Source: JAKACA01 sp049510975 (GTDB lineage Bacteria; Actinomycetota; Acidimicrobiia; Acidimicrobiales; Bog-793). From it: 64,000 nucleotides of DNA. Both the position numbers and the translations under genes were made by a program. Location of the stretch: NCBI GenBank assembly GCA_049510975.1, contig JBEKYM010000019.1, positions 23,556 through 87,555 on the forward strand. Direction: 5' to 3'. Each line of letters begins with the position of its first letter. Positions within the stretch are counted from its first letter, which is position 1. Below are positions 17,664 through 24,281 of this stretch, one piece after another. The notes under the pieces were generated by a model that saw nothing but the letters and a program-made list of their open reading frames with translations, searched no databases and was not told the DNA's origin.

Positions 17664-19070
17664 TCAGGTGTGGCCGGCGTGGGGCGGCACGTGCTCGGCC
17701 AGCGGTGCGGGGGGACGAGCTGGCGGTGCGGGTGGGCGTGCGGGGTGGGCGAGACGGGCGGCCCCCTCCGGGGCGACGCCTTTCATGTCTCGTGCATCGG
17801 CCATCTCCGGTGCATCGGCCATCTCCCGTGCAACAGGAGGCACAACGGACAGGTGGCGGTCGGGCGATGAAGGCGGAGCGAAGAACTGTCGCATGACGGC
17901 GGACGGCTGCTCGTTGTGCCACAGTGCCAGGTTCTCGCCGCCGGGCAGTGGTGCCCGCCATTCGAGCCTGCTCCCAGCCCCGTCGCGGCTCGTCAGGTTG
18001 AACGCACCGCCGGCGGCATCGGCGCGCGCCTCGAGACTCGTGAGTCCGAAGCGCCTCGACGCCGCCCTGAGGCCGCGCCCGTTGTCGGTCACGACGATCA
18101 CGACCTCCCGTCCGAACTGGACCATGACGCCGACTCGGCTGGCGTGCGCGTGACGCAGCACGTTCGACAACGCCTCGCGGGCAACCGCCACAAGGTGGTC
18201 CGCGAGCTCTTCCGGCACGGCGTCGTCCGTCCCGACGAACCGCATGCACGGCTCGAATCCGAGGGCGGGAGCCGTCTCGCCTGCCAGCTTGATCAGGCGA
18301 GCTCGCACCCCGAGAGCGGGAGGGCGCCACGACTCCGTGAGCGTCGTGCGGAGGTCGGAGAGAGCTTCGTCGAGCTCGTCGATGACGTGCTCGAGAACGT
18401 TGACGAATGCGGGACGCGGGTCAAGCTCACGAGCGGCCTGTAGCGCGACCCCGCAGGCGAACAGCTGCTTGGTGACCCGGTCCTGCATGGCACCGGCGAG
18501 GCGGCTCTGTTCGACGAGCCGGTCCCGCTCCCCGAGCGCTGCGACGAGATGCTGCTGAGTCTTTCTCCGCTCGGTCAGGTCCCGCAGCGAGATGGAATAG
18601 CCGATCAACTGTCCCGCCGAGTCCCTCACGATCGACATGGTGGAGGCGACCTCGACGACCGAGCCGTCGGCTCGGCGCCGCGTCGTGTCCATCGGCGTGG
18701 CCGGGCCCCCTGCCGCCAGCCGCCGGGCGGTCTCGAACAGCTCGCCATCACCGTCCTCGGTGCAGATCGTGCCGATGTGACGGCCGAGTACGGCCGCCAC
18801 CGGGAATCCGAGGAGATGCTCTGCGCCCGGGCTCCAGCTGTCGATCAGAAAGGCGGGCGTCGTCGAGAACATGGCGTCGGGGCACGAACGCACCACGGCC
18901 GCCAGACGGGCCTCGGCATCGCAGGCACCGCCGGCCTCGCCGGTGAGTGAGGCGACGCCCCTGCGGGGGTCTTCACTCATGAGTGGAGTGAGGGCCTCTG
19001 CCGAGTCTGCGGCCGACGGCCTGAGGACAGCACGGTCCGCCCCGCGGTGCCTCGGTGGTCGTGCTGCCAC
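17664..19070 (-). CDS. PAS-domain sensor histidine kinase-like protein lacking the phosphoacceptor His
   Basis: A 468-residue cytoplasmic protein with a PAS domain (about 54-168, 'PDAMFSTTPAFLIDSWSPGA'), a HisKA_3-type dimerisation helix (about 180-245) and an HATPase_c domain (about 285-375) with N-box 'REALSNVLRHAHAS' and G1 'VTDNGRG'. In DevS/NarX-type kinases the dimer helix reads LHDxxxQQLF. Here it reads 'AMQDRVTKQLF', with Gln196 in place of His, so autophosphorylation at the normal site should be impossible. The C-terminal 80 residues are Pro/Ala-rich low complexity and include an 18-bp direct duplication (17793-17828). GTG 19070 has GGGAG at a good distance. No response regulator is encoded nearby. 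Confidence 0.85.
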   Translation of the reverse strand: MAARPPRHRGADRAVLRPSAADSAEALTPLMSEDPRRGVASLTGEAGGACDAEARLAAVVRSCPDAMFSTTPAFLIDSWSPGAEHLLGFPVAAVLGRHIGTICTEDGDGELFETARRLAAGGPATPMDTTRRRADGSVVEVASTMSIVRDSAGQLIGYSISLRDLTERRKTQQHLVAALGERDRLVEQSRLAGAMQDRVTKQLFACGVALQAARELDPRPAFVNVLEHVIDELDEALSDLRTTLTESWRPPALGVRARLIKLAGETAPALGFEPCMRFVGTDDAVPEELADHLVAVAREALSNVLRHAHASRVGVMVQFGREVVIVVTDNGRGLRAASRRFGLTSLEARADAAGGAFNLTSRDGAGSRLEWRAPLPGGENLALWHNEQPSAVMRQFFAPPSSPDRHLSVVPPVAREMADAPEMADARDMKGVAPEGAARLAHPARPPAPPARPPAPLAEHVPPHAGHT

Positions 19071-19275
19071 GTCTCACGCTCCCGTTCCGCTCGGATGAAA
19101 GGCATCACCGGGTCCGGGGCGACGGCGCAACGGCACTTCGTTGCGACCTAGGTAGCAACTTGCACTCTACCGGGTCAAGGGTCTCCGGCTTGCGGCCGTG
19201 GTCCGGCGCCGTTGCACACGTGGCCGGCGCCGCAGCCGCGGCCGTGTCTCGCCTCGCGGCGCGCCGGCGGTGCAG

Positions 19276-19713
19276 CTATTGAGGAGCTCCGGTCGAGGGG
19301 TCGAGCTGACGCAGGAAGAGCGCGCAACGCTCCTCCTCTTCGCCCTCGCCGATCGCTCCAGCCGCCCGGCGTAGCGCCTCGACCGAGCGGAGGAACCCTC
19401 GGTTGGTCTCGTGCTGCCAGCGCACGTAGCCCGAACCGCGCCAGCCGGCCGCTCGCAAGGCGTCGAGCCCGCGGTGGTAGCCGACCCGTGCGTAGGCGTA
19501 CGACTCGACGTCGTCGTCGGCCAGCTCGGCCAGGGTCGCCCAGGCTTCGAGCAGACGCGGATACGACCGGGCGACCTCTGAGACCGCCTTCATCCGCCCT
19601 GCCCCCGCCGTTGCCGTCGCTCGTGCGAGGGCAGCCGTCCAATTCTCGGGGGCGGCAGGAAGCACGGTCTCGGGAAGTCCCCTGCTGAGCGTGACTGCGG
19701 GATCGTCGGTCAT
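19276..19713 (-). CDS. DUF3151 protein
   Basis: A 145-residue protein of the actinobacterial DUF3151 family, recognised by the C-terminal block 'YAYARVGYHRGLDALRAAGW', then 'WQHETNRGFLRSVEALR'. The fold looks all-helical and resembles a TPR-like helical pair, and there is no signal peptide. The family is conserved across Actinomycetota, but its role is unknown. The gene stands alone. The 3' neighbour is the kinase operon promoter region (19071-19275), in which I see nothing distinctive. Confidence 0.85.
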   Translation of the reverse strand: MTDDPAVTLSRGLPETVLPAAPENWTAALARATATAGAGRMKAVSEVARSYPRLLEAWATLAELADDDVESYAYARVGYHRGLDALRAAGWRGSGYVRWQHETNRGFLRSVEALRRAAGAIGEGEEEERCALFLRQLDPSTGAPQ

Positions 19714-19828
19714 GCCCCATCTTCCCTCACGCCATGCTCGGCGCCGCTCGAGACCGCAGCGCCCGTCGCCGGCGGGTTGGGGCTGCCACCGGCGGAATAT
19801 TCAGGCGGACCTGCCGGTTGCCTGGACC

Positions 19829-20533
19829 ATGAAGGTGGAGATCTTTTCCGACGTGGTGTGCCCCTGGTGCGCCCTGGGCAAGCGCCGGTTCGAGACGGCA
19901 GCCGCTCGCTTCGAGCAGGCCGACGAGCTCGAGGTCGTCTGGCGTGCGTACGAGCTCGACCCGAACGCTCCTGCGACCCGTGACGGCGACTATGCCGAAC
20001 GCCTGGCGCGAAAGTACGGAATAACCCGCGAGCAGGCTGTGCGAGCCAACGAGTCCTTGACGGCCTTGGCCGCTGCTGAGGGGCTCGACTTCCGGTTCGA
20101 TCGGGCACGTCCCGGCAATACCTTCGATGCCCACCGGTTGCTTCACTACGCCCTGGCAGCGGGCACAGGTCTGCAGGATGCCCTGAAAGAGCGGCTGTTC
20201 ACTGCGTACTTCACCGAAGGGGAAGCCATCGGCGAGGCCGAGACGCTCCTGCGCCTTGCGGTCGAGGTCGGCCTCGACCCCGACGAGTGCGCCGACGTCT
20301 TGGCCGGCGACCGTTACGCGGCAGACGTTCGACTCGACGAGAGCGAGGCGCTCGACCTAGGTGTCACCGGCGTGCCCTTCTTCGTCGTCGACGGAAAGTT
20401 CGCCATCCCTGGCGCTCAAGACGCCGACACGATCCTCGGCGTGCTCCGGCGAGCGTGGCTCAAGGCCCACCCGCTCGAGATGGCGGTGAAGCCGGCGGGA
20501 GGCGCCTGTGAGGGCGACAGCTGCGTCGTGTGA
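19829..20533 (+). CDS. DsbA-family oxidoreductase, FrnE-like
   Basis: A 234-residue cytoplasmic thioredoxin-fold protein of the FrnE/DsbA group. It has the active-site 'CPWC' at residues 11-14 inside 'EIFSDVVCPWCALGKRRFE', a helical insertion with 'NTFDAHRLLHYALAAG', and the cis-Pro loop 'GVTGVPFFVVDGKFAIPGAQ'. These proteins catalyse thiol-disulfide exchange and have been linked to oxidative stress. The C-terminal 'GACEGDSCVV' adds two more cysteines. The ATG at 19829 is chosen because the fold begins there. The longer frame upstream is Arg/Pro-rich shadow sequence. Confidence 0.9.
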   Translation: MKVEIFSDVVCPWCALGKRRFETAAARFEQADELEVVWRAYELDPNAPATRDGDYAERLARKYGITREQAVRANESLTALAAAEGLDFRFDRARPGNTFDAHRLLHYALAAGTGLQDALKERLFTAYFTEGEAIGEAETLLRLAVEVGLDPDECADVLAGDRYAADVRLDESEALDLGVTGVPFFVVDGKFAIPGAQDADTILGVLRRAWLKAHPLEMAVKPAGGACEGDSCVV

Positions 20534-20753
20534 CGCTCGGCCTGTGCGGACCTGGTCCGCAAGGGCTGGCACCCGTATCATGGCCCGATGGCACTGACCA
20601 ACCGAGCGGCGGGGCCGAAGAAGTGTCTCGGAGGGCTCGCGGGCGCGGATCGCACCTGCGGGCGGCGCTCCGAATGGACGCGGAACTGCTCGTCAGAGGC
20701 CCGCGGAACATGAAAGTCCACGTTTGGTCCGCGTGTGCGAAATACTGTTGCCC

Positions 20754-21434
20754 GTGATCACCGAAGCAGCGGTCAGCTACGAGTGGCGTGGAGCCGCGGA
20801 GGAGCTCGAGCTGGACTGGCTTCACGCCGAGGCGTTCGATCATCCGCCGACGCCTGCGCAGTGGCAACGTCAGCTCGAGAACCACTCCCTCGGATGGGTG
20901 TGCGCCCGGTTCGACGAGGAGCTGGTGGGCTTCGTCAACGTCATCTGGGACGGAGGGCTGCATGCCGTCCTCCTCGACACGATGGTGATGCCGGGCGAGC
21001 AGCGACAAGGAATCGGGACAGCCCTGGTCCGAGTGGCAGCTCAAGAAGCACGGCGCTCGGGTTGCGACTGGCTGCACGTCGACTTCGCCAGCAGCGCTGC
21101 CGCCTTCTACTTCGAGAGCTGCGGTTTCACACCAGTTGACGCCGGCCTGCTCGACTTGCGATCGTCGGTCTCCCTCGACCCGAGCGACGAGACGGAGAGC
21201 CGCCACAGCGATCACGCCGAGCACACCGAGGCGGCGGGTCATAGCGAGGGCGGCCCGAGCGACAACGGGAGCCACGCTGACCACGACGACTTCGGCGACG
21301 CCCCCGCGCCGGCCGACGATGCCGAGGCAGTCGACCGGGCCGCTGCAGAAGCGGCCGTGTCATTCGAAGCCGCCGCAGCTGCCGCCGCTGCTGCCGAGTC
21401 GGTGGAGTCTGTCTCCTTCGAGTCTGGGGAGTGA
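20754..21434 (+). CDS. GNAT acetyltransferase with an acidic, His/Ala-rich tail
   Basis: The first 140 residues are a GNAT N-acetyltransferase with 'LHAVLLDTMVMPGEQRQGIG' holding the acetyl-CoA loop (Q-R-Q-G-I-G), then 'FYFESCGFTPV'. The last 80 or so residues are a low-complexity tail rich in Asp, Glu, His and Ala (for example 'DHAEHTEAAGHSEG' and a run of nine Ala within 'EAAAAAAAAAES'). The tail is probably disordered and could bind metal or protein. The GTG at 20754 is likely, and an in-frame GTG at 20733 is possible. The substrate is unknown. Confidence 0.75.
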   Translation: MITEAAVSYEWRGAAEELELDWLHAEAFDHPPTPAQWQRQLENHSLGWVCARFDEELVGFVNVIWDGGLHAVLLDTMVMPGEQRQGIGTALVRVAAQEARRSGCDWLHVDFASSAAAFYFESCGFTPVDAGLLDLRSSVSLDPSDETESRHSDHAEHTEAAGHSEGGPSDNGSHADHDDFGDAPAPADDAEAVDRAAAEAAVSFEAAAAAAAAAESVESVSFESGE

Positions 21435-21495
21435 GTCCGGCGCTCTGCGCCTTGCCCTCGTGCTCTTGGCCGCCATTGCGTGAACGGCCTGTTCG

Positions 21496-21981
21496 GTGGT
21501 GATCCGGCCGCTCGCCTGGATCGTCGTCGGCGTCCTGCTCGTCATCAACATCGGAGTCAGGTTGCCTGATGTGAGCCGTGGTCTTCAGCCGCCGCTCGTG
21601 CTCGAGCGCTATGGGACCGTCGGGGCGGGGACGGCCTTCTCGCTGGCATTCCCGGCACGGCTCACGAAGACGGTCGCGGCCCATGTCGGAGATGTCTACG
21701 CCGGCAGCGGCGACAACGGCCGGCTCGCCGTGGCCGTCACGGTGAGCGGGCTCGCCGGGTCGACCGCATCTCGGCCGGCCGATCTGCATCCGGTGTGCGG
21801 ACCGACGTACCCGAGCTCCACCAGCACGTCCAAGTCGTCGGTGTCCGTGGTCCCTTCCACGTCCTACTGCGTTGCAGAAATCGTGGCCGTCCGGCGCGGG
21901 ACGGTCTTCTCCGTCAGCATCTTGAGCAGTGAGGGGCCAGCGCGGGCACAAGCCGTGGCGGACTCGTTTCGGGTCGGCTGA
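21496..21981 (+). CDS. hypothetical single-pass exported protein
   Basis: A 161-residue protein with an N-terminal hydrophobic segment (about residues 5-20, 'PLAWIVVGVLLVINIG') that would anchor or export it. It is followed by a Ser/Thr/Val-rich extracytoplasmic part with two cysteines that could pair. I do not recognise the family. The start is the GTG at 21496 or the next GTG at 21499. It lies between the GNAT gene and the SOS-box gene in the same direction, and its end is seven bases from the SOS box. Confidence 0.6.
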   Translation: MVIRPLAWIVVGVLLVINIGVRLPDVSRGLQPPLVLERYGTVGAGTAFSLAFPARLTKTVAAHVGDVYAGSGDNGRLAVAVTVSGLAGSTASRPADLHPVCGPTYPSSTSTSKSSVSVVPSTSYCVAEIVAVRRGTVFSVSILSSEGPARAQAVADSFRVG

Positions 21982-21987
21982 GCGAAT

Positions 21988-22001
21988 CGAACATACGTTC
22001 G
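21988..22001. promoter_or_regulatory. LexA SOS box, perfect palindrome
   Basis: CGAACATACGTTCG is an exact palindrome fitting the Gram-positive LexA operator core GAAC-N4-GTTC. Directly downstream is TATCGT (22003-22008), a plausible -10 hexamer (TANNNT). Its expected start point falls at or next to the ATG at 22016, suggesting a leaderless SOS transcript. Established for the operator family; in vivo use here is inferred. Confidence 0.85.
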
Positions 22002-22015
22002 CTATCGTGGCGGCC

Positions 22016-22189
22016 ATGGCCGACCTCACGTCATGGGAAGTCGAGCAGCTCCGCCGCTCGGTCGCGATGCTGCCACCGGAGTCACCTGCGGGCCTGCCCC
22101 GCGAGAGGGCTCTCGGTGTGCTCGAGCAGCTTCGGCGGCTCCTCGAGGAGCAAGAGCATCGGGGCTCCTCCGAGCCGCCTGGCAGGTGA
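22016..22189 (+). CDS. SOS-box-controlled small helical protein, 57 aa
   Basis: A 57-residue protein ('MADLTSWEVEQLRRSVAMLP' at the start) predicted as two amphipathic helices. The second, 'RALGVLEQLRRLLEEQEHR', is suitable for coiled-coil pairing. There is no membrane segment or signal. The gene starts 14 bases after a perfect LexA palindrome and seems leaderless, so it should be induced by DNA damage. I recognise no family. Small SOS proteins elsewhere are division inhibitors, nuclease modulators or toxins, but nothing in the sequence picks one of these. Confidence 0.65.
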   Translation: MADLTSWEVEQLRRSVAMLPPESPAGLPRERALGVLEQLRRLLEEQEHRGSSEPPGR

Positions 22190-22260
22190 CGGCGCGTCCG
22201 AGTCCGTGACGAGGCTGCTGCCGGCGGCGACACTGGCGCGCGACAGCAGACCTCGTGAGA

Positions 22261-23586
22261 TCAGCAGCTGTCGGACTGCGTCGTCGAGATGGGCTGCATC
22301 TGATCGCCGATGAAGGCCGTGTAGGCATAGATCTCGGCGTCGATGAGCTCAACGACGCCCCACTCGCCGCTGCCGGACGAGTACCAGCCCACTTCGGTGC
22401 CTCCGGCGAGCGGGCCGAAGCCCGTGGGGTAGACGAGCGGGCCGCCGGAGTCGCCTTCGGTGCCGACCGCGGAGATGAGGTCGAGATCCTGGAGGCTCTC
22501 GCCACCGACGACCTCGGAGACGTCGTAGAACGAGACCGTGCCCGTCTGCTCGGTGCTCACGGAACCTTCCGTCTCGATCGAGGCTCCCTGCGGCGGGTCG
22601 ATGTAGCCCGTGATGTAGATGCGGACATCGTTCGAGGTCTTGGTGCTCTTGTCGCCCCACGAGATGCACGAGGCGTCCGTCTGGATGAGCTGGGAGTCGA
22701 TCACCGACGTCGAGACCGACCCTGCAACGGTCGTCCCGACGAGCGTGCTGCTGCTGTAGACAGGGTTGGAGCCCTTCGTGTTGTACCAGGTGGCTGCGCC
22801 GCAGTGACCAGCGGTCAGCAGGTACGTGTCTCCGGTGGCGGTGTCCTCCATTCCGAAACCCGACGTGCACGTCGTCTCGCCGTAACTCGGCGTGACGATC
22901 TGGTCGCCTGCGTTCCAGGCGGGAGTGTCGCCGTAGCGGCTCGCCGTCAAGCCAGAACCGGTGTCGACCATGACCTCGACGCTCGAGCCGTACGCCGCCT
23001 TGACAGCGGCGGCGCCGGCAGACGTGCGTGACATCACGACATCTCGTCCGTGCTCGATATCGAGGCCGGCTCCATCGACGCCGGCGGAGCGCAGGGCCGC
23101 GTTGTCGAGAACCGCGGCCTTCAGCTCGTACAGGTGGAGCAGGGAAGCCCCAGTGTCGACGAACGTGACCGGAAGCGCTTCCGAGCTCGCCGCCGAGACA
23201 ACCTGTCGACTCCGGCCGGCTTCGACGAAGCCTGCCGCTGCCGCCTGCCGTAATGACGCCGAGACGGTCCCGTCAGTCGCCACGACGAATTCGCCACTGG
23301 CGTCGACATAGATCCCGCCGAAGCTCTGCGGGTATTCCGACATCAGGCGGTGCTGGAGCTCACTGATCGGATCTCCCGAACTGGCCGGCGTGATCACCGC
23401 GGCGATTTGCTGAGCTGTCGGCCGGATGAGACGCGTCGTCATGCTGCTGTGGCTGCCCGTGTCGGCTAAGTTGCTGGCTGTTGCCGCCGCAGTCCACGCG
23501 AACATCGTGGCGACGGCGATGAGGAGTGCGAGGGCGGTTCGCCGGTACGGCGACAGGCCTCGGACGTCCGGTGAGGTGGTGGACAT
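22261..23586 (-). CDS. secreted trypsin-like serine protease (S1)
   Basis: A 441-residue exported protease. A signal peptide (about 1-39, 'LALLIAVATMFAWTAAATA') is followed by a pro-region (about 40-215) and a chymotrypsin-fold catalytic domain with His261 in 'LLTAGHCG', Asp297 in 'SVIDSQLIQ' and Ser380 in 'GTEGDSGGPLVYP'. The layout resembles streptogrisin and alpha-lytic protease precursors, where the pro-region acts as folding chaperone and first inhibitor. Cysteine pairs C240/C262 and C307/C441 could form disulfides. The ATG at 23586 is preceded by AAAGGGGAAG. It is divergent from the ECF sigma-serpin pair, with 158 bases between the starts. Confidence 0.9.
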   Translation of the reverse strand: MSTTSPDVRGLSPYRRTALALLIAVATMFAWTAAATASNLADTGSHSSMTTRLIRPTAQQIAAVITPASSGDPISELQHRLMSEYPQSFGGIYVDASGEFVVATDGTVSASLRQAAAAGFVEAGRSRQVVSAASSEALPVTFVDTGASLLHLYELKAAVLDNAALRSAGVDGAGLDIEHGRDVVMSRTSAGAAAVKAAYGSSVEVMVDTGSGLTASRYGDTPAWNAGDQIVTPSYGETTCTSGFGMEDTATGDTYLLTAGHCGAATWYNTKGSNPVYSSSTLVGTTVAGSVSTSVIDSQLIQTDASCISWGDKSTKTSNDVRIYITGYIDPPQGASIETEGSVSTEQTGTVSFYDVSEVVGGESLQDLDLISAVGTEGDSGGPLVYPTGFGPLAGGTEVGWYSSGSGEWGVVELIDAEIYAYTAFIGDQMQPISTTQSDSC

Positions 23587-23744
23587 GACTTCCCCTTTGG
23601 TCGTGTTGCGCTTGGTTTGTGGCCGACCGTAGCGACGGGTCGCGGACCGTTGAGACGCAGGGGAGCCCGGCGAAGAATTCCTGGTTTTTTTCGTATTTCG
23701 TGCAGTCAGAGGCACTCCTCATGTGTGTTACTAAGTGGTGAGGT

Positions 23745-24281
23745 GTGACCGTGAACGCGACCAGCGAGAGCTTCGACGGCCTCTATCTGGCCTGTCGCGA
23801 CCGCCTGGTCCGGCAGATCTACGTCTTCACGGGCGACGAGACCGAGGCTCGAGATCTGGTCCAGCAGGCCTTCGAGCAAGCCTGGATGCGATGGAGACGG
23901 GTCGCCATGTTGAACGACCCCGAAGCCTGGGTACGACTCGTGGCGTTCAACCTCGCGAAGAACCACCGCCGCTATCTGCGCCACGTGGCGCCGAGTGGCG
24001 ATGCACCCGAGGGCAGCACGGACACGATCGAGGAAGAGCAGTCGGTGATGGACTTCCACCTGGCGCTCGATCAGTTGGCGCCGGACCCCAAGCGAGCGCT
24101 CATCCTCTACCACCTGGTTGGTTTGTCCGTGGCGGAAGTGGCGGCGGAGATGTCGGTACCGGTCGGGACGGTGACGTCCTGGCTGCACCGCGGCCGGACG
24201 CAGCTGGCGAACGAGCTCGAGCAGATGAAACGGGCCGGGGGCGACGCCGATGAGCGATCAGCGGGAGGATTCAGGGACTGA
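23745..24281 (+). CDS. ECF-type RNA polymerase sigma factor
   Basis: A 178-residue sigma-70 family factor of the extracytoplasmic-function type. Region 2 ('FTGDETEARDLVQQAFEQAW') binds core polymerase and the -10 element. Region 4 ('HLVGLSVAEVAAEMSVPVGT' followed by 'VTSWLHRGRTQL') binds the -35 element. A GTG at 23751, eight bases after GAGG, is an equally good start. The gene overlaps the membrane serpin gene by 32 bases, which is the position where ECF operons usually encode the cognate anti-sigma factor. It is divergent from the secreted protease gene. No recognisable anti-sigma zinc-finger domain is encoded beside it. Confidence 0.9.
   Translation: MTVNATSESFDGLYLACRDRLVRQIYVFTGDETEARDLVQQAFEQAWMRWRRVAMLNDPEAWVRLVAFNLAKNHRRYLRHVAPSGDAPEGSTDTIEEEQSVMDFHLALDQLAPDPKRALILYHLVGLSVAEVAAEMSVPVGTVTSWLHRGRTQLANELEQMKRAGGDADERSAGGFRD

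Noticed and set aside
16308..17870. 520-codon plus-strand frame opposite the MFS gene
   Set aside because: No domain; low-complexity His/Arg/Asp/Gly pattern; the minus strand encodes a textbook DHA2 transporter.
20534..20753. 75-codon plus-strand frame between the FrnE-like and GNAT genes
   Set aside because: No ribosome site, Pro/Gly/Arg-rich composition and overlap with the likely GNAT promoter region.
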